Translations under genes and position numbers: made by a program
The notes under the pieces: generated by a model
Databases searched by the model: none
Seen by the model: the letters and a program-made list of their open reading frames with translations, nothing else
Told to the model about the DNA's origin: nothing
Part shown: in pieces, positions 44,862 to 54,441 of the stretch
How the letters are laid out: every line of letters begins with the position of its first letter
Numbering within the stretch: position 1 is the stretch's first letter
Source: Synechococcus sp. PCC 7335
GTDB lineage: Bacteria > Cyanobacteriota > Cyanobacteriia > Phormidesmidales > Phormidesmidaceae
Direction: 5' to 3'
Assembly: GCF_000155595.1 (NCBI RefSeq)
Contig: NZ_DS989904.1
Span: 3,800,786 to 3,864,785 of the forward strand
Length of the DNA: 64,000 bases

Positions 44862-45202
44862 CCAACTGACTCCTCTATCTCATCACAGTTTAGAGAAGGG
44901 TAGTGGTTTGAGAGCTTCATTACCCCTACTAGCATCAGCGCTTGGATCGACAGACCAATCACAATTGCTGTCAAGATTACTGCTTGAGGAACGGGGTCTG
45001 CATAGGCAACAGCCTGTGGCGACTCATCTGAGAGAATAGGAGTAAACACACCCGTACGCGCCGCAACCAAGACATAAAACGAGATGACGCCTGTGCTCAT
45101 CACGTCCATCGATAGCACCTTCATCAGCAGATTTTTCTTGAGTAAAATACCAAAAAATCCAAATAATACGGTGGTGAACACGCACGCTTCTAAAAAGATC
45201 AT
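44858..45202 (-). CDS. mrpC: Mrp antiporter subunit MrpC (NuoK-like)
   Basis: 114 residues, three helices, NuoK/MnhC family (FFGILLKKNLLMKVLSMDVMSTGVISFYVLV; DPVPQAVILTAIVIGLSIQALMLVGVMKL). It is the first gene of the operon, so the promoter lies in the 294-nt region upstream, which has nested inverted repeats. Confidence 0.93.
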   Translation of the reverse strand: MIFLEACVFTTVLFGFFGILLKKNLLMKVLSMDVMSTGVISFYVLVAARTGVFTPILSDESPQAVAYADPVPQAVILTAIVIGLSIQALMLVGVMKLSNHYPSLNCDEIEESVG

Positions 45203-45251
45203 ATTGCCCCCTTGAGTTCGTAGCTCATACTTCTCAACACATACTTGATAG

Positions 45252-45351
45252 TCTATAGATTATGAAAGGTTCATAGCTATTAGTCAATGGTAGATAATGT
45301 TTCATTGACTAAACTCTATCTTTAGCTTTTAGGATGTGGTCTATAGACTGT
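45252..45351. promoter_or_regulatory. Nested inverted repeats upstream of the mrp operon
   Basis: Outer pair AGTCTATAGA (45252-45261) with TCTATAGACT (45342-45351); the right copy lies in a perfect palindrome GTCTATAGAC (45341-45350). Inner pair TTAGTCAATG (45282-45291) with CATTGACTAA (45305-45314), 13-nt spacer. They lie 50-150 nt upstream of the mrpC start. They may be operators, or the inner hairpin may end the TldE transcript. Confidence 0.55.
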
Positions 45352-45496
45352 AGTTCATAGCAGATAAACGGCTAGAAATGAATCAAATGACTTGCAGACC
45401 AGCTCGTTTCTTCTCTTACGTTAGTTCGTGTACTTTTCTAACTATGGACCTTTATGTGGTCGAATCGAGGAGCAACACAAGAGCTAATCACCACGC

Positions 45497-46822
45497 TTAG
45501 CCTGTCACAAAAAGACCATCTACTACTACCGAGGGCGTATAGGTAGAACCGCTCCATTCAGCATCACTCCCTAAAGCAATTAGGTTCTTTAAGGCGACGT
45601 AGGCATTGCCAGAAACCATAGTGTCTTTCACACGGCCAATTATCTCCCCGGCACTGACTCGATAGCCTAAGTCTAAGTTGACTGAAAGGTTGCCGGCAAT
45701 ATCGCCGCCCTCTCCCATGATCTGATCGACGATAATTGCCTCAGTCGGTTGGGCAATCAGCTCGTTCCACGATAAGTCGCTAGTAGTTACCAACAGATTA
45801 ATCAGTCCTGGCGTAGGATATCCGCCTAATCCAGGTCGGATGCCATTGCCACTCGATCCATCGATACTAGGAATATCAGTCCTCAGCCCAGTTGCTAAGT
45901 CTGTATACCAGTTTTTGACTACGCCTTTATCTACAAATTCAATTGGCTGAGTCAATACTCCCTCATCATCAAAAGGACAGCTATAAGGCCCTATCTGAGG
46001 ATCTTGGCGCAGTGTGATCGCTGGCGAGATAACACAATCGCCCCACCTATTTCCCCAAGGCGAGGTACCTTCTACTACGTTCTTTCCATTAAGCGCCGAT
46101 CGCAATGTGCCCCAGAGCAGACCTGCTGCTCTTGTCGTAAAAATTACGGGTATCTGAGCGCTTCTAGAAGCTACCGTCTGCTGCGCCCAGGCCATTCTCT
46201 CTACAATGCTATTAGCAGCCCTGATCACGTCAATGCGATCGCGTCCAATCACCCCGTCGCCTACACTCAAAAAATCATCTTGGCCAATCAGATCAGCATT
46301 AAGATAGCCGCCTAATGTCGTATCCTGATGGCGATAATCTAGACCCTTAGAATTAATCAGCCGAGTCGTTTCCACATTACAAGAGAGTTCTGCTTCGCAG
46401 ACAGCGTCTGGAAAGTGCTCTTTTATATGGGCGATCGCCGCCTGGCCTTGCTCAATTAGCTGCTCTACTGGCACTGAATGCCCAATCGCACCAAAGTCTA
46501 GTTGCTGACCACTTGCTAGCCGGGGAGTTTCAGACTGGTTCAACTGACTCACCGCTAGTGCCTTTTCGATGAGTACGTTGGGTTCAACGGGGCCATAGCC
46601 TACTGCAACACCGGGCCTGCCCTCTTTCCATAGCCGTAAGGAAACGCCCTCAGCCTGCGTTGTCTCAACTTGCTTCAGCCGATTGGCTTCAAAGATAGCA
46701 GGCCGATCAAACGAGCTAGACTGATAGACCTCTGCTGCCTGCGCACCCGCTGCGATCGCCCTATCTAAAAGCTGCTCTGGCAAATCAGCGACAAAATCAT
46801 TCTCCTTTACTGTCTTGGCCAT
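45497..46822 (-). CDS. pmbA: TldE/PmbA-family metallopeptidase subunit
   Basis: 441 residues from ATG 46822; a GTG at 46831 is also open. TldD/TldE family: AAEVYQSSSFDRPAIFEANRLKQVE and EGVSLRLWKEGRPGVA at the N-terminus, and the C-terminal domain with GEGGDIAGNLSVNLDLGYRV and YTPSVVVDGLFVTG. It lacks the HEXXXH zinc motif of TldD, so it is the TldE-type partner; the TldD gene is not adjacent. TldD/E process antibiotic precursor peptides and unfolded proteins in other bacteria. Confidence 0.92.
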   Translation of the reverse strand: MAKTVKENDFVADLPEQLLDRAIAAGAQAAEVYQSSSFDRPAIFEANRLKQVETTQAEGVSLRLWKEGRPGVAVGYGPVEPNVLIEKALAVSQLNQSETPRLASGQQLDFGAIGHSVPVEQLIEQGQAAIAHIKEHFPDAVCEAELSCNVETTRLINSKGLDYRHQDTTLGGYLNADLIGQDDFLSVGDGVIGRDRIDVIRAANSIVERMAWAQQTVASRSAQIPVIFTTRAAGLLWGTLRSALNGKNVVEGTSPWGNRWGDCVISPAITLRQDPQIGPYSCPFDDEGVLTQPIEFVDKGVVKNWYTDLATGLRTDIPSIDGSSGNGIRPGLGGYPTPGLINLLVTTSDLSWNELIAQPTEAIIVDQIMGEGGDIAGNLSVNLDLGYRVSAGEIIGRVKDTMVSGNAYVALKNLIALGSDAEWSGSTYTPSVVVDGLFVTG

Positions 46823-46972
46823 GTCCTTCACTACGTTCAGAAGTTTAAAGTGTATCTAAACGAGTGACGAACTAGCTTCAAAGAATAGCAATATCTACAA
46901 GGCATTGTCACATTAAGCCTGATTAGCCGGCTCTAGGTTAGATTTGTTGAATGAACATCATCAGCCCAGCTT
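46823..46972. other. Spacer upstream of the TldE-family gene
   Basis: 150 nt with the probable promoter of the TldE-family gene; nothing else seen. Confidence 0.4.
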
Positions 46973-47660
46973 GTGCGATCACACTCAACCTTGTCAATGA
47001 GCGTCAACCTTCTAGCCGCTAACACGTCGTTCTTTTCTGTATTTTGAAACGGCCTGATCGGACTGAAGAGCATCGCTTCCTCGATGTCGCGGAAGCTGAG
47101 TGAAAACGTCTAATACAAATAGGCAAGTGGTGAATAGCTCTACCGAAGGATCTCAGATTTTTCCAAGAGCTTGATAGAAGATGATGTGGCGGTCAAGGCA
47201 AACGTCATTCTAGAAGTCAGCAACTGACAAGTAGAAGCTTAGAACATTTGATCGAAGAGACATAAACAACAGATATTTGGTCGCGCTGAGCTGAACTGTC
47301 GTCTGCTGTCGAAGGGGCGTGCGTGAGGGTGTTCTAAAGCTTCTACAAGTAGTGATAAAAAGAGGCGCGAAGAATCCTCTAGAGTTTCACTTTGGAGCGG
47401 TGCCCTTGCGTTGGAAAAAATGGGTCACACTTAACGATGAGCAAAGTCATAGCCGAACCTGAAGCAAGCGGAGCGAATTGCTAGAGCCTCTTCTGACTCA
47501 GGAATGTGAATTGTGTGGATCAAGGATGCCACGACGTAAAAGCCCTTACACGTCGGGATTACTAGAAAGCCACGATACGGAAAGCGGTCATGCGTGGTTT
47601 GGAGAGGGATTAATTGGAAAAGTGTCTGTCTAAGCAGCTCGCTGGTTGTCTACCCTACCT
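46973..47660 (+). mobile_element. Decayed, ORF-deleted group II intron
   Basis: The 3' part is convincing. The plus strand at 47410-47633 reads, in one frame with a TGA at 47459-47461, as a remnant of the HNH end of an intron-encoded protein (RWKKW..., KRSELLEPLLTQECELCGS). Inside the same stretch lies a 34-nt domain V-like hairpin (47567-47600), and CTACCCTAC near 47650-47658 resembles an intron 3' end. A 5' end at GTGCG (46973) and intron-like sequence near 47092-47140 are weaker guesses. The reverse transcriptase and maturase are absent, so it cannot move by itself. Confidence 0.6.
47567..47600 (+). other. Group II intron domain V-like hairpin
   Basis: 34 nt. The base pairs AAGCCACG with CGTGGTTT, including the AGC catalytic triad with its usual G-U wobble, and a GAAA tetraloop caps the apical part. 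The apical stem pairs imperfectly. Length and triad position fit domain V. Confidence 0.6.
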
Positions 47661-47662
47661 CG

Positions 47663-48019
47663 CGTCCAGTTTTGAAGCCGAGTCAGGTAAATCAATTTCC
47701 CAGCTTAGGTTCACCATAAACCCCCTATTGCTTTAACCATTTATAGGCCCCAGCTTAAATTTAAGCAGATTTGAATTCCGGCGGAGAATCAGGGGTTTCA
47801 CATAAGTGCACCTTAGAATTGAGAATTGCTGCTGTAACTTTGGCTTGATTCTTGAACTTGATTCTTGGGAATCCTTCTTTAGGCAACGAAACAACAAAGC
47901 CATAAAAGCAACAAGAAATATACGTTCCGATACTATCTTCGTCTTGCTCGTCTTTATCGAACACTTTTGGCTTTGGTTTACTGCCACATAGTTGACATAC
48001 AGTGAGTGCTATTCCTGAC
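47663..48019. other. Region upstream of the DUF4347 gene, with an opposing unknown frame
   Basis: A minus-strand frame of about 86 codons (start 48021, stop 47761) would make a protein with CQLCG and two further Cys, but I recognise no family and it overlaps the start of the surface-protein gene. It is either a small zinc-binding protein or a chance frame. The shared heptad element is not present here. Confidence 0.25.
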
Positions 48020-51000
48020 ATGAACAAATTACTTCAACGTTCCCTAGTCATCATTGATTCTAACGTTGACGACTATCAAGTGCTTGTTGATGGAGTAATT
48101 GAAGGAGCAGAAGTATTTGTTCTCGACTCCCACCGCGACGGCGTCCAGCAAATCACCGAAATTCTTACACACCAACCTACAACTTCCTCATCTCTCCATA
48201 TTGTCTCCCACGGTGCACCTGGTACCCTCTACCTAGGCGATGGTGAACTCAGCCTCAAAAATCTGAGTCGATATGTAGAGGAGCTGAAAACTTGGCCGGT
48301 TGATGAACTTCTACTCTACGGCTGTAACGTTGCAGCGGGTGATGCAGGCGAAGAATTTATCACAAAACTCTATCGCTCGACTAGAGTACCCATCGCTGCG
48401 TCCAGTACCAAAATTGGAAATGCAGCGCTTGATGGCAACTGGATGCTAGATGTCACTACTCATCAACAAAATGTTGAGTTGGCGATCAATCCATTCACAA
48501 CTCACGTCTATGCTCATGCTTTAGCCGCATTACCTGACGTGGATGAAATTTTCACTATTAATGGAAATGCGTCTCGAACTAGTGCCAACGAAATTCGACT
48601 TACTGAAAACGCTAACGGCCAAAGTGGTTCAGCTTATTCCAATGCTCGCATTGACTTCAACTTTGACTGGGACTTTACTTTCGACCTGTATTTTGGCACA
48701 AACGATGGCGGAGCAGATGGTATCGGCTTTGTGCTACATAACGATCCTGATGGTGACAGAGCTGTAGGTCTTTCTGGAGGGGGACTTGGTATTGCAGGCG
48801 TAGAAAGGTCAGTGGGTATTGAGTTTGATACTTTCTTCAATAGTGGAACTAGTGATATCTCTTCTGATCACACGTCGATTCTAGATCCTGAAACAGAATC
48901 ATCTTTCACATCGCCAAGCGCTCTACCAAACCTTGAAGATGGTAATTACCATACGGTTGTTGTCAGTTGGGATGCGGGTGCCCAAACTCTAAGCTACAGC
49001 ATTGATAGCATTGACATAGACTCTCTCACGCAAGACCTCATCACTTCAGACTTTGGAGGCAGTAATCTTATTTACTGGGGTTTTGGTGCTGCAACTGGTG
49101 GTTCAACAAACGAGCACAGAGTTCGGGTACAAACTTTTAACGGTCGCCTGATCGATGACTCTGGTAACAACATCGTGAATACCGTTGAAGATTCAGACGG
49201 CGATGGTATTAACAACGACGTTGATCTCGACTCAGACAGCGACGGCATCTTGAATTCAATAGAAGGATTTACAATTGCATCAGCAGGAGCCGGAACCGCA
49301 ACGGTGGTCAGCGCGACAGCCGGGCATGAAGCTAGCAACGCCGTCGATGGCGACGCCACGACATATTGGGAAGTAGAACCAGTAGATAGTGGTGCTTCTG
49401 AATCTACTTCTACATACATATATAATCCCCCTTCTGGCCGGAACGTAGATTCATTCTTTGGCGAGCCTAAATCCACAGGCTCTGACATAGCAGAAATTGA
49501 TGCATCAAAGCATGCAATGGTCGTCTGGCATGACTTCAATGCATCGCCTACTACTGCTGAAGCAACTGCCATGCTGAATTATGTTCGCGATGGTGGCACC
49601 CTGTATGTTGGATTCGAGAACCTTAATTTCACTACTCAAAACGAAGCTAAGTTTAGCCAAATCGTAGACCGGGTTCTTAATTTCAACCTACGCATCGATA
49701 GTGATAGTAGCGGCCCATCTTCAGCTCCAGAAGGTAACTTAGTTGGTGCGTCAGGTAGCGTCACAACTGCAGCTTCAGGCATCTTCAGCCGAGAAGACAG
49801 TCAGCCTATTTCATCTCAAAACCAGCTCATCGTCAACGACTCCAACAGTGATATCTATGGTGTCGTTTATGACTCTTCTGATATGCAGGACGGATTCACA
49901 GGAAATCTAATCCTGGTTGGCGACGTCAACATGTATGAAGAGGCTAATGCTGGTTTTTTTAGCAGTATTCAGTCGTTTGCAGAGCCTGAGCTTTCAGTCT
50001 TCACATACACGCTGAACACTCCTCAGGACATGAGTGAAGTGACGTTGGAAGTCGCCACTGCTGGTGTCAACGATGGGGATGTACTAGTTGTCTATGATGC
50101 TGATGGAGCCGAAGTCAATCGCAGCAACCTCTCAGGTGGTGGAATCACTTACACTGTTGATCTCGGAGGCATCTTCAATGTTGGCAAAATTGAACTTCTC
50201 GATGAAGATGCAGACGAAGATACACAAGTCGCCAAGATCACCTTTGCCGTTGACAGTGATGGTGATGGAATCGCCAACCACCTCGATTTAGATTCTGATA
50301 ATGATGGACTTCCTGACAACATCGAAGCTCAATCAACAGTTTCTTACATAGTCCCTTCTGGTAGCGATAGTGATAACGATGGCTTAGACGATGCATACGA
50401 AGGTGCAGGAGATGCTGGTCTCACTCCTATTAATAGTGATTCTGACTCAGCTCCTGACTACATCGACATTGACAGCGATGGCGATGGCATAAGCGACACT
50501 GAAGAAGCAGAGCTAACACTCAACACCCTTGATGTCGGAGCGAATGGTCTTGATAACGATGCCGAATCTTCGGATGATTATAGTGACGTAAACGGCATCA
50601 TTGATGACCCCACAACTTTACCCGATGCAGATGGTGACCTAGAATTTGGTGGCGACGTTGACTTCCGTGACAGTACTTTCACAGATTTAGTAAATGATGT
50701 TCCCCTATTCACGATAGGGGCAGACCAAACGGTTACAGAAGATGCTGGCGCACAGAGCATCACCGGTTGGGCCACTAATATCTCGGCAGGAGCAGATAAC
50801 GAAGCAGACCAGACCCTAAGCTTCAACGTCAGCACTGACAATGACTCACTCTTCAGCGTTCTACCTAGTATTGATGCGTCAGGGAACCTGACCTATACTG
50901 CTGCACAAGATGCGAACGGGAGTGCAATCGTTACCGTCAGTCTCTCAGATGATGGCGGTACTGCAAACGGCGGCGTCGATACCAGCGCTTCTCAGACCTT

Positions 51001-53077
51001 TACCATCACTGTAGATGCTGAAAACGATACGCCAGTAGTAGGCCAAACAATCTCAGACCCAACAGCGACACAAGACATTCCGTTTAGTTTCTCTATTCCA
51101 CAAAACAGCTTCACCGATGTTGAGGGGGACCCGCTTACCTACACTGCAACGCTCGCCGATGACAGTCCTCTACCTAGCTGGCTGAGCTTCGACCCGGCTA
51201 CTCTCACCTTCAGTGGTATCCCTGCCGGAAGTGACGTCGGCACTGTGAACGTTAAGGTCACCGCATCAGACCCCGCTTCCGCTTCGGTTAGTAGCAACTT
51301 CCAACTAGATGTCGCCTCTAATTTCACGCCAGTAGTAGGCCAAACGATCTCAGACCCAACAGCAACACAAGACATTCCGTTCAGTTTCTCTCTTCCTCAA
51401 AACAGCTTCACCGATGCGGATTCGGATCCTCTCATCTACACTGCAACGCTCGCCGATGGCAGTCCTCTACCTAGCTGGCTAAGCTTTGATCCGGCTACTC
51501 TTACCTTCAGCGGTATCCCTTCTGGAAGTGACGTCGGTACTGTGAACGTGAAGGTCACCGCAACAGACTCATCTACCGCTTCAGTTAGTAGCAACTTCCA
51601 ACTAGATGTCGCCTCTAATTTCATACCAGTAGTAGGTCAGGCAATTTCGACCCAGGCAATAACACAAGACATTCCGTTTAGTTTCTCTCTTCCTCAAAAC
51701 AGCTTCACCGATGCGGACTCGGATCCGCTTACCTACGCTGCGACGCTCAGCGATGACAGTCCTCTACCTAGCTGGCTAAGCTTCGACCCGGCTACTCGAA
51801 CCTTCAGCGGTGTCCCCTCTAGAAGTGATGTCGGCACTGTAAACGTTAAGGTCACCGCATCGGACCCCGCTTCCGCTTCGGTTAGTAGCAACTTCCAACT
51901 AGATGTCGCCTCTAATTTCACACCAGTAGTAGGCCAAACAATCTCAGACCCGACAGTATTCCGAGGCACTCCGTTCAGTTTCTCTCTTCCTCAAAACAGC
52001 TTCACCGATGCGGACTCAGATCCACTTACCTACGCTGCGACGCTCGCCGATGACAGTCCTCTACCTAGCTGGCTAAGCTTCGACCCGGCTACCCGAACCT
52101 TCAGCGGCATCCCCTCTAGAAGTGATATCGGCACTGTAAACATCAAGGTCACCGCAACAGACTCATCTACCGCTTCAGTTAGCAGCAACTTCCAACTAAA
52201 TATCGCCTCTTCCGTATCTAAGTTAAATACTGGTAGGCAAGCAGGCGGACTTAGCATCGAAGACATCGGCTCTGCCAAATCGCTTCGACTAGGCTTCGAC
52301 GACTTTGGCCTTAAGGGGGTAGGCGAGTTAGTTATCTATAACGTAGAAGAAGACGGCAGCAGAACTCGAATTGACAGCTTCTTTTCACTCGATGGGAAAA
52401 GACTCTCTAGCGACTACAGAGCTGACTTCTCAATCAATAGTGACCTACTATTCTCTGGCGGACAGCTACAGTTTGAGCTAGTCGAGAATGGTAATGTTCG
52501 TACTGGCACCTTAGCGTTGGAAAACGATAATCGGGCTGTCTTTGACTTCGGTGATAATGCGCGACTAGCCGTTCTACTCAACGATGAGGACACCGCGCCA
52601 AACCTACTACGGAACGATGCAACAACGCTCGATCTGACTGAACAGAACGGTAGCGACGTTACCCTCAACTTCACTGTATATAGAGAAGCTGCATTCAACA
52701 GCATCGTCGGATTCTACCGTACTGACGATGCCGATGGCAGTATCATCGATCCCTTGACTGGTGAGACTCTACAGCCTGGTGACGATGGCTATAGGGAAGC
52801 TGCACTTTCTCGTCAGCAAAATGTACAGCTCTCGACTCGCAACAGGGAAGTCTCTATCTTCTCTACCACTCTAGAGGGCGGCGGCTTCCTCGGAATCTAT
52901 CTCATTTCAAACGGAAGCGATGCGACTAACGATGATCTATTCTTCAGCAGCATGGGCATGAACGGCGGCAATGACCATGTGAAGGCACTGGGCGATAATA
53001 TCTTTGGCTTTGAAGACATGGGTGGCATGGGCGACCAAGACTTCAACGATGTCGTTGTAAAAGTCGACATCGCCTAG
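48020..53077 (+). CDS. Large calcium-binding surface protein: DUF4347, lectin-like, Ig-like repeats, DUF4114
   Basis: 1685 residues from ATG 48020; a GTG at 48002 is also open. Order: DUF4347 (about 5-160) with IVSHGAPG and [10 protein letters not shown]; an L-type-lectin-like beta-sandwich (about 175-385: [21 protein letters not shown]); thrombospondin-3-like calcium loops ([19 protein letters not shown], and again near 745-870); a cadherin-like/VCBS-type domain (about 895-1000); four nearly identical 99-residue putative Ig (He_PIG) domains (1004-1399); and a C-terminal DUF4114 domain (about 1480-1680) ending [17 protein letters not shown]. No Sec signal peptide, as is usual for DUF4347 proteins, which are thought to use type I export. 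Probably a cell-surface adhesin. Confidence 0.9.
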   Translation: MNKLLQRSLVIIDSNVDDYQVLVDGVIEGAEVFVLDSHRDGVQQITEILTHQPTTSSSLHIVSHGAPGTLYLGDGELSLKNLSRYVEELKTWPVDELLLYGCNVAAGDAGEEFITKLYRSTRVPIAASSTKIGNAALDGNWMLDVTTHQQNVELAINPFTTHVYAHALAALPDVDEIFTINGNASRTSANEIRLTENANGQSGSAYSNARIDFNFDWDFTFDLYFGTNDGGADGIGFVLHNDPDGDRAVGLSGGGLGIAGVERSVGIEFDTFFNSGTSDISSDHTSILDPETESSFTSPSALPNLEDGNYHTVVVSWDAGAQTLSYSIDSIDIDSLTQDLITSDFGGSNLIYWGFGAATGGSTNEHRVRVQTFNGRLIDDSGNNIVNTVEDSDGDGINNDVDLDSDSDGILNSIEGFTIASAGAGTATVVSATAGHEASNAVDGDATTYWEVEPVDSGASESTSTYIYNPPSGRNVDSFFGEPKSTGSDIAEIDASKHAMVVWHDFNASPTTAEATAMLNYVRDGGTLYVGFENLNFTTQNEAKFSQIVDRVLNFNLRIDSDSSGPSSAPEGNLVGASGSVTTAASGIFSREDSQPISSQNQLIVNDSNSDIYGVVYDSSDMQDGFTGNLILVGDVNMYEEANAGFFSSIQSFAEPELSVFTYTLNTPQDMSEVTLEVATAGVNDGDVLVVYDADGAEVNRSNLSGGGITYTVDLGGIFNVGKIELLDEDADEDTQVAKITFAVDSDGDGIANHLDLDSDNDGLPDNIEAQSTVSYIVPSGSDSDNDGLDDAYEGAGDAGLTPINSDSDSAPDYIDIDSDGDGISDTEEAELTLNTLDVGANGLDNDAESSDDYSDVNGIIDDPTTLPDADGDLEFGGDVDFRDSTFTDLVNDVPLFTIGADQTVTEDAGAQSITGWATNISAGADNEADQTLSFNVSTDNDSLFSVLPSIDASGNLTYTAAQDANGSAIVTVSLSDDGGTANGGVDTSASQTFTITVDAENDTPVVGQTISDPTATQDIPFSFSIPQNSFTDVEGDPLTYTATLADDSPLPSWLSFDPATLTFSGIPAGSDVGTVNVKVTASDPASASVSSNFQLDVASNFTPVVGQTISDPTATQDIPFSFSLPQNSFTDADSDPLIYTATLADGSPLPSWLSFDPATLTFSGIPSGSDVGTVNVKVTATDSSTASVSSNFQLDVASNFIPVVGQAISTQAITQDIPFSFSLPQNSFTDADSDPLTYAATLSDDSPLPSWLSFDPATRTFSGVPSRSDVGTVNVKVTASDPASASVSSNFQLDVASNFTPVVGQTISDPTVFRGTPFSFSLPQNSFTDADSDPLTYAATLADDSPLPSWLSFDPATRTFSGIPSRSDIGTVNIKVTATDSSTASVSSNFQLNIASSVSKLNTGRQAGGLSIEDIGSAKSLRLGFDDFGLKGVGELVIYNVEEDGSRTRIDSFFSLDGKRLSSDYRADFSINSDLLFSGGQLQFELVENGNVRTGTLALENDNRAVFDFGDNARLAVLLNDEDTAPNLLRNDATTLDLTEQNGSDVTLNFTVYREAAFNSIVGFYRTDDADGSIIDPLTGETLQPGDDGYREAALSRQQNVQLSTRNREVSIFSTTLEGGGFLGIYLISNGSDATNDDLFFSSMGMNGGNDHVKALGDNIFGFEDMGGMGDQDFNDVVVKVDIA
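51029..52216 (+). repeat. Four 297-bp in-frame tandem repeats inside the surface protein
   Basis: Units start at 51029, 51326, 51623 and 51920, each exactly 297 bp (99 codons), beginning with codons for [TI]PVVGQ and containing [11 protein letters not shown]. They are nearly identical in DNA, which points to recent duplication or gene conversion and predicts copy-number variation between strains. Confidence 0.92.
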
Positions 53078-53117
53078 CAACTTCATTAGGGACAAAAGCC
53101 ATACCTGACTAAAAGTG

Positions 53118-53174
53118 AGTCATAAGTCATACAAACTCAGTCATGATCTCGGTTGCTCGTTTGATGAGATAGAG
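53118..53174 (+). promoter_or_regulatory. Heptad promoter element, copy A (upstream of the GDSL gene)
   Basis: AGTCATA (53118), AGTCATA (53125), CAAACTC (53132), AGTCATG (53139-53145), 22 nt, GATAGAG (53168-53174). The first four heptads are identical to copy C at 33621-33677. It ends 42 nt before the ATG at 53217. Confidence 0.75.
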
Positions 53175-53216
53175 AGGTCCCTCAATAATCTCTGTTTTAA
53201 GAACTGAGCAACCCTC

Positions 53217-54299
53217 ATGAATAGCTACTTTTTTAACTCAACTCTGAGAAATCGCCTCACACTACTAGCTGCAGGTATAGCGCTCATAAGCAGCATCACT
53301 TTTAGCTACACACAAGCTGTAGAAGCTGCCCCTTCAGACGACCTAACGGAACTCACAACCAACTTCAACAGGTATCTCAAGAACGAACTTGAGGATTTAG
53401 AAAGTGCGCTGCCTGATATTAGTATCGCCTCGTTCGATGCAAATACATTCTTCGCAAACGAGCTACCGATGACACTAACAGAGACCACACAGTCATGTGT
53501 CCAAGGTCCGCCCCTAGCACCTGCTAGTTCGCCAGTCAGCATTTGCGTAGATCCAGCTGAATATCTGTTTTTTGATGAGATACATCCTACGGCCACCGTG
53601 CATGGTCTTATGGGCGAGAGGATAATTGGAGCCATCAATCGAGCGACTCGAGAGAACATATCAGAACTCTTTATTTTCGGAGATAGTCTGAGCGACTTTC
53701 GCAATGTTTTTGGCTTTTCTGGAGAGACATTTCCTCCTCGTACCGTCACTCAAGGCCCGCTTTTAGGAAGCCCTTTGTACGCCAGTGGCAGATTTACTAA
53801 TGGTCGCCTGTGGTGGAGTCAACTCCTTAGCGAATATTCAATATCTAGTCCTACTCCGTATTATCAAGAAGTGCTTAAAGGTAGTCCACCAAGTCTTGCA
53901 GATGGCAGCATAAACTTTGCCGTAGGGGGCGCCACAACCGGTACTGACAATGCAGGTAATGCTCAAAGCCCGCCTTTTCCAGTCGAGCTGCCCGGTTTGA
54001 AAGACCAAATAGACGATTTCGAGTCGCTAGCGCTATCGGGAGGTGGCGCAGATCCAGATGCGCTGTATGTGATATGGGCTGGACCTAACAACTTTCTTGG
54101 AGCATTTATTCCTATAGATCCCGCTAATCCGTTTGGCCCCTTCACAGACTTCACAACTGATGTAGCTCAGCCTGTCGATGATATTGTTGTCGCTATTGAA
54201 GATCTGTACAATCTAGGCGCTCGCAAGTTCCTAGTCAACAATATGTACGATATGGGGGCCACCCCACTAGCGCAGGATATCGATATCTTGTTTCCATAA
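53217..54299 (+). CDS. Secreted GDSL/SGNH hydrolase with circularly permuted motif order
   Basis: 360 residues with a signal peptide (about 1-37, cleavage near VEAA). In normal GDSL enzymes the order is GDS block, Gly block, Asn block, then Asp-x-x-His at the C-terminus. Here the C-terminal block comes first: LTELTTNFNRYLKNELEDLE (43-62), CVDPAEYLFFDEIHPTATVHG (110-130, quoted as known family end, Asp120 and His123). The N-terminal blocks follow: LFIFGDSLSD (Ser157), INFAVGGATTG (232-242), WAGPNN (287-292) and FLVNNMYDMGATP (338-350). All four catalytic elements are present once. The stop is followed by a hairpin at 54315-54344, so the second half is not just cut by a frameshift. Probably a lipase or esterase acting outside the cytoplasm. 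Confidence 0.87.
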   Translation: MNSYFFNSTLRNRLTLLAAGIALISSITFSYTQAVEAAPSDDLTELTTNFNRYLKNELEDLESALPDISIASFDANTFFANELPMTLTETTQSCVQGPPLAPASSPVSICVDPAEYLFFDEIHPTATVHGLMGERIIGAINRATRENISELFIFGDSLSDFRNVFGFSGETFPPRTVTQGPLLGSPLYASGRFTNGRLWWSQLLSEYSISSPTPYYQEVLKGSPPSLADGSINFAVGGATTGTDNAGNAQSPPFPVELPGLKDQIDDFESLALSGGGADPDALYVIWAGPNNFLGAFIPIDPANPFGPFTDFTTDVAQPVDDIVVAIEDLYNLGARKFLVNNMYDMGATPLAQDIDILFP

Positions 54300-54314
54300 T
54301 TGATCGAAAATATA

Positions 54315-54344
54315 GCGAACTGCTAAATACATTTGGCAGTTCGC
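54315..54344. terminator. Hairpin after the GDSL gene
   Basis: 9-bp perfect arms GCGAACTGC/GCAGTTCGC around a 12-nt loop, beginning 16 nt after the stop codon. No T-run. Confidence 0.6.
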
Positions 54345-54441
54345 CTAGCGCTAAGCGTTGTCGAACATATAGCCTCTAGCAAGCTCTACGAAAGCTATAG
54401 ATGCAGATTGCTGTAGCAGCTCAACGAAACCAAAGAACATC

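Noticed and set aside
47404-47633. A functional HNH endonuclease gene
   Set aside because: The frame has an internal TGA and no complete HNH motif after CELCGS; it is better explained as an intron-protein remnant.
47733-48027. Minus-strand frames upstream of the DUF4347 gene as a zinc-finger gene
   Set aside because: Two overlapping frames compete, only one CxxC pair is clear, and the frame runs into the start of a well-supported gene. Kept only as a gap note.
51139-52278. Repeated minus-strand frames in the surface-protein gene
   Set aside because: They recur with the 297-bp repeat and are antisense shadows of it.
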